Source of the DNA: Mycobacterium sp. BK086
GTDB lineage: Bacteria > Actinomycetota > Actinomycetes > Mycobacteriales > Mycobacteriaceae
Assembly (NCBI GenBank): GCA_004362315.1
Contig: SNWL01000003.1
Coordinates: 868,001-932,000, forward strand
Reading direction: 5' to 3'
Length of the DNA: 64,000 bases
This document shows, one piece after another, positions 48,829 to 58,547 of the stretch. Position numbers and translations under genes: made by a program. Numbering within the stretch: the first letter of the stretch is position 1; every line of letters begins with the position of its first letter. The notes beneath the pieces are model-generated. The model saw nothing but the letters and a program-made list of their open reading frames with translations, had not been told where the DNA came from and did no database searches.

Positions 48829-50121
48829 TTGACGACACCATTGAGCAAAGGCCAGAACGGACCGCTCAATTCTGCCGAGCTGGTGATCTCTGTTGAGCTT
48901 GCGGCACCGGCAGATCTGTCGGCGCTGTTGGTGACCGAGGCCGGAAAGGTCCGCAGCGACGCCGATTTCGTTTTCTTCAACCAGCCCACCGGACCCGGTG
49001 TGCGGCTGCAGCCCGGTCCTCCCGGCCAGCCGGCCAGCCTGGGCGTCAGCCTGGCCGCGGTGCCGGCCGACATCGCGCGGGTGCGCGCCGTCATCACCCT
49101 CGACGATGCCGGCTCCACCTTCGGCCAATCTGCCCCGCCGGTCGCCCGGATCAGTGACACCGCCGGAAATGTGCTGTACGAGTACCGCATCGAGGGGTTG
49201 TCCAGCGAATCGATCGTGATCGCCGCCGAGGTCTACCGCCGCCAGGACACCTGGAAGGTGCGCGCGGTCGGCCAGGGGTACGCCGGCGGATTCGCCGCAC
49301 TGGTCACCGACCACGGGGTGAGTGTGGACGATGCACCCGCCGCCGCCCAGGCCGCGCCACCACCACCGCCACCGCCACCGCCACCTGCGGCCTATCCGCC
49401 CCCGGCACCGCCGGCACCACCGGCGTACCCGCCCCCAGCACCGTCGGCGTACCCGCCCCCTGCCGCACCGGCGTATCCCCCGCCGGCCGCACCGCCACCA
49501 CCGCCGCCACCGGCGGGAGACGGCGAAGTCAGCCTCGTGAAGGGCCGGACCGTCAACCTGACCAAGGGCCAACGGGTTTCGCTACGCAAGGACGGCGGAG
49601 TGGCCCTCACCCAGATCCGGATGGGCCTGGGCTGGGACCCCATCAAGCAGCGCGGCATGTTCGGCAACCGCACGCCCGACATCGACCTGGACGCCTCGGC
49701 GATTCTCTTCGCCGACCAGCAGGTCGCCGACGTCTGCTACTACGGCCAGCTCGCCTCCAAGGACGGGTCCATCAGGCACCAGGGTGACAACCTCACCGGT
49801 GAGGGTGAGGGCGACGACGAGGTCATCAACGTCGACCTCACCCGGGTCCCCGCCTACGTCACCACGGTGATCTTCACCGTGACCTCCTATCGCGGGCACA
49901 CCTTCGACATGCTCTCCAACGCGTTCTGCCGGCTCGTGGACGCGACCACCAACGCGGAACTGGCTCGCTACACCCTGCAGGGGGCCGGAATGCGCTACAC
50001 CGGCATGGTGATGGCCAAGTTCTTCCGGGTCGGCCAGGAGTGGAAGATGCAGGCCATCGGCGAGGGCATCACCGCCAAGCACGCCGGCGAAGCGATCCCC
50101 CAGATCACCCGGTTCCTCTGA
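48829..50121 (+). CDS. Double-TerD fusion protein with proline-rich linker
   Basis: A 430-residue protein from a TTG start placed eight bases after GAGGAAGG. First TerD-like domain about 1-165 (degenerate: lacks the acidic [12 protein letters not shown] loop), then a low-complexity linker of about 55 residues rich in PPP, AYPPP and APP repeats, then a full TerD domain (about 230-430) with DIDLDASAI, the [12 protein letters not shown] loop and [14 protein letters not shown]. The linker could bind SH3-like or membrane partners. Probably a scaffold coupling calcium sensing to the enzymes upstream. Confidence 0.9.
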   Translation: MTTPLSKGQNGPLNSAELVISVELAAPADLSALLVTEAGKVRSDADFVFFNQPTGPGVRLQPGPPGQPASLGVSLAAVPADIARVRAVITLDDAGSTFGQSAPPVARISDTAGNVLYEYRIEGLSSESIVIAAEVYRRQDTWKVRAVGQGYAGGFAALVTDHGVSVDDAPAAAQAAPPPPPPPPPPAAYPPPAPPAPPAYPPPAPSAYPPPAAPAYPPPAAPPPPPPPAGDGEVSLVKGRTVNLTKGQRVSLRKDGGVALTQIRMGLGWDPIKQRGMFGNRTPDIDLDASAILFADQQVADVCYYGQLASKDGSIRHQGDNLTGEGEGDDEVINVDLTRVPAYVTTVIFTVTSYRGHTFDMLSNAFCRLVDATTNAELARYTLQGAGMRYTGMVMAKFFRVGQEWKMQAIGEGITAKHAGEAIPQITRFL

Positions 50122-50125
50122 TCCC

Positions 50126-51637
50126 ATGGCACAGCTCAGCGCCGGCCAGAACAGCGAATTAGGCTCCCCCGAGCTGACATTCACCGTCCAACCGGCGCGT
50201 GCGTCGGTTGCGGCGCTGGTCCTCACCGACCAGCGCCGCGCCGTGCCGGACGGGTACCTCGACGACACCGGATCGTCACGACACCCCGGCGTCGACGTCC
50301 AGCCCGACCGGGTGCTCATCGACCTCGGTGCGATGGCTCCCGAGATCGGGTACGTCCTCTGCGCGGCGCTCGACCCCCAACCCGGCGCCGATGCGCTGTC
50401 CTTCACCCTGACCGACGGGCGCGGCCAATCCACCGAATTCACCATTGCCGCCGCCGAGGTGCACCCCGTGATCATCGGCTTCGAGCTCTACCGCCGGGGA
50501 ACGGGGTGGAAGGTGCGGGCGGTCGGGCAGGGGTATGCCGGCGGCGCAGCCGAAATGGCTCGGGCTCATGGCATTACGGCCACCGCGACACCCGTGCCCG
50601 CGCCGCCGGCAGCCGCTGCCCCGATCACCCCACTGGGCGATCAGAATCCACTGGAACGCATCTCGATGATCTACGAGGACGCAGCCCGCAGTTCTGGCGC
50701 GCTGCTGACCGCGCGCACCTTCGCCGCCGACCGGCTCGAGACAGAGATGTCCAACGCCGTCGCGGATCCCGCCACCCGCAACACCGCCGCCGGCCAGGAC
50801 GCGATGACGCAAGCCCAGCGCCGTCATGACGATCTGATCGCTGCCGCCGCAGCCGACTACCAGCGCGACGCGGCCCACCTGGCAGCCGAACTCGAGGCCC
50901 TCGACGGCGAACTGCCCGCCGCACTGGCCTCCTGGGCGTCCCCTGTCTGGCAGCGCCCGCCCCAGCCGAGCACCGGTATCCGGCTGGGTGTGCTCACCAT
51001 GCCCGACGTGGGGACATTGACGATCCCCATGTGCCTGCAGGCCCCCATGCGCCGGCCGGTATGGATCGACACTCGCGAGCCCGCGGCCGCCGCCCCGGTC
51101 CTCGCCTCGCTGCTCACCAGGCTGCTGGCCGCGGCGCCGCACGACAACACCGCGATCGACATCATCGACCTCGCCGACACGCTCGGCCCGCTCACCGAAC
51201 ACCTGCGGGCCTATCTGCCCCGCCCGGCCGTGACCGATCACACCGATGCGGCAGAACGCCTGCAGCACTTGGTCACCCGCGCCGAGCTGGCATCCCTGCC
51301 GGACAGCGACGACGCGTCGGCAAGCATCGTGGTGATCACCGACCCAGGTTACGGCTTCAGTCCCGACGCCATCGGCGCCACCGTCGCGCTGATCAACAGC
51401 AGCGTGGACGCGGGTATCTCGGTGGTCTTCGTCGGCGATCACGCCGACGCCGCCACGTCCACATCCGTTCCGCTGCTGCGCGAGATCGCGGAATTCAGTC
51501 ACCACATCCGCGTCGACAGCGACGACTCCGGGATGCTCGACCCGTGGACCCATAACGCCTGGCGGTTCATCCCCGACACCCTGGCGCCGGGCCCACAGCT
51601 GGCCGACGTGATCGGTCTGCTGTCAGCAGGTCGCTAG
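50126..51637 (+). CDS. TerD-like N-terminal multidomain protein, C-terminal function unknown
   Basis: A 503-residue protein four bases after the double-TerD gene. Residues about 1-155 form a TerD-like domain with degenerate calcium sites ([20 protein letters not shown] retained). About 170-270 is helical with a coiled-coil tendency. About 285-500 is alpha/beta, beginning [19 protein letters not shown]; the pattern recalls the beta-rich entrance to FtsK/EssC ATPase modules but no Walker A P-loop is present. Its 3' end overlaps rsmD by 15 bases on the other strand, so it marks the right boundary of the Ter island. Confidence 0.75.
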   Translation: MAQLSAGQNSELGSPELTFTVQPARASVAALVLTDQRRAVPDGYLDDTGSSRHPGVDVQPDRVLIDLGAMAPEIGYVLCAALDPQPGADALSFTLTDGRGQSTEFTIAAAEVHPVIIGFELYRRGTGWKVRAVGQGYAGGAAEMARAHGITATATPVPAPPAAAAPITPLGDQNPLERISMIYEDAARSSGALLTARTFAADRLETEMSNAVADPATRNTAAGQDAMTQAQRRHDDLIAAAAADYQRDAAHLAAELEALDGELPAALASWASPVWQRPPQPSTGIRLGVLTMPDVGTLTIPMCLQAPMRRPVWIDTREPAAAAPVLASLLTRLLAAAPHDNTAIDIIDLADTLGPLTEHLRAYLPRPAVTDHTDAAERLQHLVTRAELASLPDSDDASASIVVITDPGYGFSPDAIGATVALINSSVDAGISVVFVGDHADAATSTSVPLLREIAEFSHHIRVDSDDSGMLDPWTHNAWRFIPDTLAPGPQLADVIGLLSAGR

Positions 51638-52174
51638 CTCGACACGGGTGTCTCCGTAGCGGCGGTCCGGCCATGCCGTCCATCCCGCAGGCCAGCCGAT
51701 TTCAGCAGCCGACACCGGGCGTTCGACCACGACGATACTGTCCGCACCCAGCCATCCGTTGCGTACCAAGCTGTCCAGCATCACCTCGATATCGGCGGTC
51801 GACACCTCGTAGGGCGGGTCGGCCAGCACCAGGTCGACCGGCTTGTCCGACCCCGCCGCGAGCACCGCGGCCACCGCACCCCGCCGCACCGTCGCACCCT
51901 GCAGCCCGAGGGCCTCGATGTTGCGTTTGATGACCGCTGCTGCGCGCGAATCACTTTCGACGAACAGCGCAGAAGCCGCACCCCGTGAGAGCGCTTCGAG
52001 TCCGAGCGCTCCAGATCCGGCGTAGAGATCAAGGACCCGCAGTCCGTCGAAATCCCGGCGCGCGGCAAGAACATTGAACAGCGCCTCGCGGACGCGGTCC
52101 GTGGTCGGGCGGGTCCCGCGGGCCGGTACGTCGATGCGGCGGCCGCCGGCACTGCCCCCGACGATGCGGGTCAG
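51623..52174 (-). CDS. rsmD: 16S rRNA (guanine966-N2)-methyltransferase RsmD, CTG start
   Basis: A 183-residue RsmD. SAM-binding motif [19 protein letters not shown] and catalytic DPPYE are present. The only start consistent with the conserved N-terminus ([13 protein letters not shown]) is CTG at 52174-52172, overlapping the pca stop as CTGA, with GGAGG six bases upstream. No ATG, GTG or TTG starts the conserved region. It modifies G966 in the 30S head. Convergent with the last Ter gene. Confidence 0.9.
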   Translation of the reverse strand: MTRIVGGSAGGRRIDVPARGTRPTTDRVREALFNVLAARRDFDGLRVLDLYAGSGALGLEALSRGAASALFVESDSRAAAVIKRNIEALGLQGATVRRGAVAAVLAAGSDKPVDLVLADPPYEVSTADIEVMLDSLVRNGWLGADSIVVVERPVSAAEIGWPAGWTAWPDRRYGDTRVELATC

Positions 52175-55100
52175 GCTGCCCCTCCGGTGAGGTCGGCCTT
52201 GGCCGGGGAGCCGATCACCACCAGCAGGTCGCCGCCCTCGACCTGCGCGGTGCTGCCAACGGCGACACGGTTGACGATGCCTGCCTTGGGTGCGGTGATC
52301 GCGGCTTCCATCTTCATCGCCTCGATGGTGGCGATGGTCTGGCCGGCATCCACCTTGTCGCCGACGGCCACCCCGATGGTGACGACGCCGGCGAACGGGG
52401 CCGCAACGTGGTCCGGGTTGGTGCGATCCGCCTTCTCGGCGGTCGGCACGGTTTCGGCGATGCTGGTGTCGCGCACCAACACCGGACGCAGCTGCCCGTT
52501 GATGATGCACATGACCGTGCGCATCCCGCGCTCGTCGGGTTCGGAAATCGCTTCCAGCCCGACAATGAGGTCGACGCCGCGCTCGAGCACGATGCGGTGC
52601 TCGTCACCGTGGCGCAGACCGCTCCAGAACTGGTTGGCGCTCAAACCCGAAGTGTCGCCGTACTCCTCGCGGTGTGCCTCGAATTCCTTTGTCGGACCGG
52701 GGAACAGCAGCCGGTTCAAGGTGGCCTGGCGCAATGCACCGGGTTCACCGAGGATCTTCTCGTCCTCCACCGACAGCGGCTGCTCGGGCTTGGCGGCCCC
52801 ACGGCCTTCCAGTGCCTTGGTGCGCAACGGCTCGGGCCAACCACCGGGCGGATCACCCAGCTCGCCGCGCAAGAACCCGATCACTGAGTCGGGAATGTCT
52901 TGGCGTGCAGGGTCTTCGGCGAATTCCTCGGCCGTGATCCCGGCACCGACCAGGGCCAGAGCCAGGTCGCCGACCACCTTGCTCGACGGGGTGACCTTGA
53001 CCAGGCGTCCCAGGATCCGGTCGGCGCCCGCGTAGGCGTCCTCGATGTCCTCGAAGCGTTCACCCAGGCCCAATGCGACGGCCTGCGTACGCAGGTTGCT
53101 CAGCTGACCGCCCGGGATTTCGTGGTGGTACACCCGCCCGGTCGGCGCCGGCAGGCCCGACTCGAACGGGGCGTACACCCGCCGCAACAACTCCCAATAC
53201 GGCTCCAGGTCGCACACCGCGTCCAGGTTGATGCCGGTGTCGAACGGGGTGTGCGCCGCAGCGGCCACGATCGCCGACAACGGCGGCTGGCTGGTGGTAC
53301 CCGACAGCGGGGCCGCCGCACCGTCGACCGCACTGGCTCCGGCCTGCCAGGCCGCGGTGTAGGTGGCCAACTGGCCGCCGGGGGTGTCATGGGTGTGCAC
53401 ATGCACCGGCAGGTCGAAGCGACTGCGCAACGCCGACACCAGGGCCGCGGCCGCGGGCGGGCGCAGCAGGCCGGCCATGTCCTTGATCGCCAACACGTGC
53501 GCACCGGCGTCGACGATCTCCTCGGCCAGCCGCAGCCAATAGTCCAGCGTGTAGAGCTTCTCGGCGGGGTTGGACAGGTCGCCGGTGTAGCTCATCGCGA
53601 CTTCGGCTACTGCAGAACCGGTTTGACGCACTGCGTCGATCGCGGGCCGCATCGACTCGACATTGTTGAGCGCGTCGAAGATACGGAAGATGTCGACGCC
53701 GGTCCGGGTGGCCTCATCGACGAACGCGTGCGTCACCGCCTCCGGGTACGGCGTGTAGCCCACCGTGTTGCGGCCACGAAGCAGCATCTGCAGACAGATG
53801 TTCGGGATCGCCTCACGCAGCGAAGCCAACCGCTCCCACGGATCTTCCTTCAGGAAGCGCAGGGCCACATCGTAGGTCGCACCGCCCCAGCACTCGATCG
53901 ACAACAGCTCCGGGGTCATCCTGGCGATGTAGGGAGCGACCTGCAGCAGACCCGAGGTGCGCACCCGCGTCGCCAACAGCGACTGATGCGCATCGCGGAA
54001 TGTCGTATCGGTCACCCCGACGGCTGGAGAATCCTTGAGCCACTTGGCGAATCCCTCGGGGCCCAGCTCGACGAGACGCTGCTTGCTGCCCGGCGGCGGC
54101 GTGGTGGCCGCGATGTCGAGGTCAGGCAGCTTGTCCTGCGGGTAGACGCGATCACGATCCCGGTAGGGCGAGTTCACCGTCACCTCGGCCAGGAACTTCA
54201 GCATCTTGGTACCGCGGTCGGCCGAGGTGCGCGCCGTCAGCAGTGCCGGGCGCTCGTCGATGAACGATGTGGTGATGCGTCCGGCCTGGAAATCCGGATC
54301 GTCCAGAACCGCTTGCAGGAACGGGATATTCGTCGACACACCGCGGATCCGGAATTCGGCGACCGCGCGCTTCGCCCGTGCCACCGCCGTAGGGAAGTCC
54401 CGGCCCCGACAGGTGAGCTTGACCAGCATCGAATCGAAATGCGCAGCGACCTCGGCACCCAGATGCGTACCACCGTCGAGGCGGATCCCCGCCCCACCCG
54501 GCGAACGATAGGTGGTGATGCGGCCGGTGTCGGGCCGGAACCCGTTGGCCGGATCCTCGGTGGTGATGCGGCACTGCAGCGCCGCACCGTGCGGTGCGAT
54601 CGCGTCCTGACTCAGACCCAGATCGGCCAGCGTCTCCCCCGAGGCGATCCGCAACTGCGCCGAAACCAGGTCGACGTCGGTGATCTCCTCGGTCACGGTG
54701 TGCTCCACCTGAATCCGGGGGTTCATCTCGATGAAGACATGCCGGCCGCGCTCGTCGAGCAGGAACTCCACAGTGCCCGCGCAGCTGTAGCCGATCTGTC
54801 GGGCGAATGCCACCGCGTCAGCGCAAATCTGGTCCCGCAGAGCAGGATCCAGGTTCGGCGCCGGGGCGAGTTCGATGACCTTCTGGTGGCGGCGCTGCAC
54901 ACTGCAATCACGCTCGTAGAGGTGAACGACGTTGCCGTGAGTGTCGGCGAGGATCTGCACCTCGATATGGCGCGGATTCACCACGGCCTGCTCGAGGAAC
55001 ACCGTCGGATCGCCGAAGGCGGACTCCGCCTCCCGGCTGGCCGCCTCGATCGCCTCGGCCAGCGCCGACGGATCGGCCACCCGGCGCATACCGCGCCCGC

Positions 55101-55590
55101 CGCCACCGGCGACAGCCTTGACGAACACCGGGAATTGCATGCTCTTGGCGGCCTCGACCAGTTCCTCCACCGACGCCGACGGCTCTGAGGACGCCAGCAC
55201 CGGCAGACCCGCCGCACGGGCCGCCGCGATCGCGCGCGCCTTGTTGCCGGTGAGTTCCAGGATCGAGGCGTCCGGCCCGATGAAGGTGATGCCCGCAGCC
55301 GCACAGGCCGCCGCCAATTCGGGGTTCTCCGACAGGAAGCCGTAGCCCGGATAGATCGCGTCCGCACCCGCCGCCAGCGCGGTGGCGACGATCTCGTCGA
55401 CCGACAGATACGCCCGCACCGGGTGTCCGGTATCACCGATCTGATACGACTCATCGGCCTTCAACCGATGCAGCGAATTTCGATCCTCGTACGGGTAGAT
55501 CGCCACCGTGCCGATACCCAGCTCGTAGGCAGCACGGAAAGCGCGGATCGCGATCTCACCGCGGTTGGCAACGAGGACTTTAGAAATCAC
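52171..55590 (-). CDS. pca: Pyruvate carboxylase
   Basis: A 1139-residue single-chain pyruvate carboxylase. Order: biotin carboxylase (about 1-450, glycine-rich [13 protein letters not shown] and [15 protein letters not shown]), carboxyltransferase (about 530-810, [18 protein letters not shown]), tetramerisation/linker, and C-terminal biotin domain with the biotinylated lysine in [10 protein letters not shown]. It makes oxaloacetate from pyruvate and bicarbonate at ATP cost, replenishing the TCA cycle. Stop overlaps the rsmD start. Equivalent to Rv2967c. Confidence 0.97.
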   Translation of the reverse strand: MISKVLVANRGEIAIRAFRAAYELGIGTVAIYPYEDRNSLHRLKADESYQIGDTGHPVRAYLSVDEIVATALAAGADAIYPGYGFLSENPELAAACAAAGITFIGPDASILELTGNKARAIAAARAAGLPVLASSEPSASVEELVEAAKSMQFPVFVKAVAGGGGRGMRRVADPSALAEAIEAASREAESAFGDPTVFLEQAVVNPRHIEVQILADTHGNVVHLYERDCSVQRRHQKVIELAPAPNLDPALRDQICADAVAFARQIGYSCAGTVEFLLDERGRHVFIEMNPRIQVEHTVTEEITDVDLVSAQLRIASGETLADLGLSQDAIAPHGAALQCRITTEDPANGFRPDTGRITTYRSPGGAGIRLDGGTHLGAEVAAHFDSMLVKLTCRGRDFPTAVARAKRAVAEFRIRGVSTNIPFLQAVLDDPDFQAGRITTSFIDERPALLTARTSADRGTKMLKFLAEVTVNSPYRDRDRVYPQDKLPDLDIAATTPPPGSKQRLVELGPEGFAKWLKDSPAVGVTDTTFRDAHQSLLATRVRTSGLLQVAPYIARMTPELLSIECWGGATYDVALRFLKEDPWERLASLREAIPNICLQMLLRGRNTVGYTPYPEAVTHAFVDEATRTGVDIFRIFDALNNVESMRPAIDAVRQTGSAVAEVAMSYTGDLSNPAEKLYTLDYWLRLAEEIVDAGAHVLAIKDMAGLLRPPAAAALVSALRSRFDLPVHVHTHDTPGGQLATYTAAWQAGASAVDGAAAPLSGTTSQPPLSAIVAAAAHTPFDTGINLDAVCDLEPYWELLRRVYAPFESGLPAPTGRVYHHEIPGGQLSNLRTQAVALGLGERFEDIEDAYAGADRILGRLVKVTPSSKVVGDLALALVGAGITAEEFAEDPARQDIPDSVIGFLRGELGDPPGGWPEPLRTKALEGRGAAKPEQPLSVEDEKILGEPGALRQATLNRLLFPGPTKEFEAHREEYGDTSGLSANQFWSGLRHGDEHRIVLERGVDLIVGLEAISEPDERGMRTVMCIINGQLRPVLVRDTSIAETVPTAEKADRTNPDHVAAPFAGVVTIGVAVGDKVDAGQTIATIEAMKMEAAITAPKAGIVNRVAVGSTAQVEGGDLLVVIGSPAKADLTGGAA

Positions 55591-55631
55591 CCAAGCACCC
55601 TACCCGCGTCTGCTACCCGAGCGTCGGGCGA

Positions 55632-56267
55632 CTAGATCAACGTCGACCAGTAGTTCCAGAACCGAACCAGGATCAGCAACACGATCGCGGTGAACCAGAG
55701 CGCCACCAGCGACCAGCGCCACGTGTAGAGCACCCTGGCCACCACGTTGCCGGCCAGCGGACGCAACGCGATCGAGGACACCACGACCAGCAGCGGGATG
55801 GTGACCGACCAGACGACCATGCAGTACGGGCACAGCGCGCCGATTCGGTAGAGCGTCTGGAAGATCAGCCAGTGGATGAACACCACGGCCAGCGCCGTGC
55901 CGATGGCCAGGCCCGACCAATACCACCGTGGCAGCCGCACCTTCGCCACCGCGAGAACGCCGGTGACCACCACGACCGTGAATCCGGCGATCCCGATCAG
56001 CGGATTCGGGAAACCGAACGCCGAGGCCTGAGGGGTGATCATCACCGAGCCGCACGACAACACCGGGTTGATGCTGCAACTCGGCACGTAGGACGGATTG
56101 ACCAGAATCTCGATCTTCTCGATCGTCAGGGTGACCGAGGAGATCAGTCCGACAACACCGGCGATCAGCACCCACCACGCGCTGGCCGCGCGCACCCTGA
56201 TGCCGCCCGGCGCGGCCCCCGCCTCGGGGTCCGTCGGTTCCACCGGCGCCGGGGTCGTCACGCTCAC
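55632..56267 (-). CDS. Vitamin K epoxide reductase family protein (VKOR)
   Basis: A 211-residue membrane protein with about five helices. VKOR landmarks: loop cysteines in SCSINPVLSCGSVM and the quinone-side CxxC in GALCPYCMVVWS. It reoxidises a DsbA-like partner by passing electrons to menaquinone, replacing DsbB in mycobacteria. The partner is encoded immediately upstream with an ATGA overlap. Equivalent to Rv2968c. Confidence 0.93.
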   Translation of the reverse strand: MSVTTPAPVEPTDPEAGAAPGGIRVRAASAWWVLIAGVVGLISSVTLTIEKIEILVNPSYVPSCSINPVLSCGSVMITPQASAFGFPNPLIGIAGFTVVVVTGVLAVAKVRLPRWYWSGLAIGTALAVVFIHWLIFQTLYRIGALCPYCMVVWSVTIPLLVVVSSIALRPLAGNVVARVLYTWRWSLVALWFTAIVLLILVRFWNYWSTLI

Positions 56268-57115
56268 GGCGTCGGCGTCGCAGGGGCCGGAGCGGCGGGA
56301 GCGGGAGCGGCCGGAGCAGCAGGTGCCGGAGCCGCCGGAGCGGCGGGAGCCGCGGCCGGAGCGGGCGCACCCGGGGTCGGCGCGGCATCCAGGCCGGGCA
56401 CGTTGCCCACGATGGTCTTGACCTTGGCGATCAGGTCCTCGGGCGATGCCGGGCTGATGTCCTGGCCGTTGAGCCGGATGGTCGGCGTCGCGGAGATCTT
56501 GGCGGCGGCGGCCAGGCCCTCGACCATGTCGCTGTGCTTACCGGAGTTGATGCACTGCGGGACACCGCCCGCCGCACCGGCCTGACGCGCGGTCTCGATC
56601 AGCGAGTTGTTGTCCGGCGCGGCGCCCGAGCCTTCCTCGGGCTGCTGGGCGAACAGTGCGCCATGGAACCGCAGGAAGGCGTCCTTGTTCTCGTCTGCGA
56701 CGCAGTAGGCCGCATTGGCGGCGCGCGTCGAATAGTTCTTGTTGATCGGCGAATTCAGGATGGCGACCATGTAGTAGTCGGTGGCCACGGCACCGCTGTC
56801 GGTCAGCTTGGTGATGGTCGGGCCGAACACCTTCTCGAACTCGCGGCAGTGCGGGCACTGGAAGTCCTCGTAAAGCGACAACACTGCCTTGGGCTCGTCG
56901 CTGCCGTCCTTCTTGATCAGCTGGCTCGAGGCGATCCGCACCGCCTGGGCATTGCCGTTGCCCTTGTTCTTGTCGTGGCCCATCACGATGTAGAGCACCA
57001 GAGCGACGGCGAAGACGACGACGATTGCGGTCAGCCCCAGCTGGATGAACAGGTTCCGCTTGCGGTCCTGCGCCTTCAGGTCGTATTTCGGGGTGCTTTT
57101 CTTATTGGTGGCCAC
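56264..57115 (-). CDS. DsbA-like membrane-anchored thiol oxidoreductase
   Basis: A 283-residue protein from the GTG at 57115 behind GAGGACGAG; a TTG at 57139 is the alternative. Basic cytoplasmic N-terminus, one transmembrane helix (about 26-46), then a DsbA/thioredoxin fold with active site QCPHCREF and cis-proline region SATPTIRLNG. A second cysteine pair (AYCVAD, PQCINS) is as in the M. tuberculosis homologue (Rv2969c). The last about 40 residues are an Ala/Pro repeat tail, probably disordered in the periplasm. Introduces disulfides in exported proteins; recycled by the VKOR partner. Confidence 0.92.
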   Translation of the reverse strand: MATNKKSTPKYDLKAQDRKRNLFIQLGLTAIVVVFAVALVLYIVMGHDKNKGNGNAQAVRIASSQLIKKDGSDEPKAVLSLYEDFQCPHCREFEKVFGPTITKLTDSGAVATDYYMVAILNSPINKNYSTRAANAAYCVADENKDAFLRFHGALFAQQPEEGSGAAPDNNSLIETARQAGAAGGVPQCINSGKHSDMVEGLAAAAKISATPTIRLNGQDISPASPEDLIAKVKTIVGNVPGLDAAPTPGAPAPAAAPAAPAAPAPAAPAAPAPAAPAPATPTP

Positions 57116-57195
57116 GGGTCGGCTCGTCCTCGCTGTCAAGACTCGGTGTTGGCGCCTCTAGAGTACCGGCGGCGGATTTGCGACCGGTCACACGC

Positions 57196-57251
57196 CGAAC
57201 GTAACGCCAGGGCGCGTTTCGGTGCCGAACGCAACCCTGGGGTTACGTTCG
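57196..57251 (-). terminator. Long-stem hairpin downstream of the LipN-like gene
   Basis: Arms at 57196-57212 (CGAACGTAACGCCAGGG) and 57235-57251 (CCCTGGGGTTACGTTCG) pair over 17 bases with one mismatch around a 22-base loop. The loop itself carries a smaller GCGTTTCGG/CCGAACGC pairing. It ends five bases after the minus-strand esterase stop and before the DsbA start, so it likely terminates the esterase transcript. The arms share CGAACG-type words with the inner repeat, suggesting a repeat-derived origin. Confidence 0.6.
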
Positions 57252-57256
57252 CGGGA

Positions 57257-58330
57257 TCAGCCGCGGGCCAGGTGGGCCCGCAATGCCGAGATCATCTCGG
57301 CATTGGCCTGGCTGACCTGCCCGCCCAGCGCATTCATGTTGAGGAACGCGTGGGTCATCGGGCCCATCCGGCGGGCATCGACCGTGACACCGGCCGCCCG
57401 CAGCTTGTCCGCATACTGTTCGCCCTCGTCGCGCAACGGGTCGAAGCCTGCTGTCACCACCAGCGCCGGTGACAGGCCGGAGAGGTCGTCGGCCAACAGC
57501 GGGGACACCCTCGGGTCTGTCACATCGATGCCTGACCCGCCGATATAGGCGTCCTGGAACCAATCCATGTTGCGCTTGGTCAGCAGGAAGCCGTCGGCGA
57601 ACAATGTCCGCGACGTGCTGTTCCCCCGCAGGTCGGTGGCCGGATAGATCAGCCACTGCAGGGTGGGCAGCGGCGCACCGGCATCGCGGGCCAGCCGGGT
57701 CACGACGGCTGCCAGATTGCCGCCGGCGCTGTCACCGCCGACCGCCACCCGGCCGGGGTCGGCACCCAGTTCGGCGGCGTGCTCACGAGCCCAGAGGTAG
57801 GCGGCGTAACTGTCCTCGACGGCGGCGGGCGCCTTGTGTTCGGGGGCCAGGCGGTAGTCGATGGCGAGCACGTGAACGCCGGCGTCGCGGCAGATCAGCC
57901 GGCATGCCGAATCATGGGTCTCCAGGTCGCCGAAGACGAATCCGCCGCCATGGAAGAAGACCAGGAGCGGCGCGCCGTCGTCGCCTGCCGGACGGTAGTG
58001 GCGGGCGGGAATGTCCCCGGCCGGTCCCGGAATGGTGAGGGCGTCGATACCGGCGGCGTGGACGTCGACCTCGTCGAGGCTGGCCGTGGCTTCCCGGTTC
58101 TGCCTGCGGGTCGCGATCGGATCGCCGGGGACCGCCAGGCTGCTCATACCCACCGCACGCTGCGCGACCAGCATCATCTGGATCGAGGGATCAAGGGTGT
58201 TTCCGTCGATCGTGATTGCCCGGCCGCCCGACAACAGGCGTTTGAGGGCACCCGGCAGGCGCGGGATGACCTTCACTCCGGCCCGGCTGCTCACGGCCTG
58301 TGCACGCTTGGAAAACCGGCTCTCTGCCAT
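57257..58330 (-). CDS. lipN: Alpha/beta-hydrolase esterase/lipase (LipN-like, HSL family)
   Basis: A 357-residue hormone-sensitive-lipase family hydrolase from the ATG at 58330 (GAGGGGAGC upstream; GTG at 58345 is alternative). Oxyanion-hole motif FFHGGGFVFGD, nucleophile elbow GGDSAGGNLAA (catalytic Ser), and a C-terminal catalytic acid/His around GFDPLRDEGEQYA and MTHAFLNMNALGG. No signal peptide. It hydrolyses short-chain esters or glycerides in the cytosol. Position equals lipN (Rv2970c). Confidence 0.88.
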   Translation of the reverse strand: MAESRFSKRAQAVSSRAGVKVIPRLPGALKRLLSGGRAITIDGNTLDPSIQMMLVAQRAVGMSSLAVPGDPIATRRQNREATASLDEVDVHAAGIDALTIPGPAGDIPARHYRPAGDDGAPLLVFFHGGGFVFGDLETHDSACRLICRDAGVHVLAIDYRLAPEHKAPAAVEDSYAAYLWAREHAAELGADPGRVAVGGDSAGGNLAAVVTRLARDAGAPLPTLQWLIYPATDLRGNSTSRTLFADGFLLTKRNMDWFQDAYIGGSGIDVTDPRVSPLLADDLSGLSPALVVTAGFDPLRDEGEQYADKLRAAGVTVDARRMGPMTHAFLNMNALGGQVSQANAEMISALRAHLARG

Positions 58331-58547
58331 CACTGCTCCCCTCACTTGTGGTGTGTGGTCGGCATCGCCGCAGCGTACGGGACCCGGACTGGCAGGGGTC
58401 TGTCAGCCTCCGGTCAGGACCATCGACTGACGAACCCGACAATTCGGGCTTCCGCCCCGGGCGGCGCGCCGGGCCTGCTCAGCTGACATATCGCTGTAAG
58501 GACTAAGGTCAACGCGACCAACTTGATTCCACAGGCAGGTGAAGAAG

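Noticed and set aside
49350-49520. Apparent tandem repeat of CCG/CCACC triplets
   Set aside because: It encodes the polyproline linker of the double-TerD protein and needs no other explanation.
47929-49572. Long minus-strand frame across the HAD and double-TerD genes
   Set aside because: Its glycine/arginine-rich run is only the antisense of the proline-rich linker; the plus-strand proteins have clear motifs.
52900-55188. Long plus-strand frame (about 762 codons) antisense to pca
   Set aside because: No recognisable motif and Arg/Val/Gln-rich composition; pyruvate carboxylase on the other strand is unambiguous.
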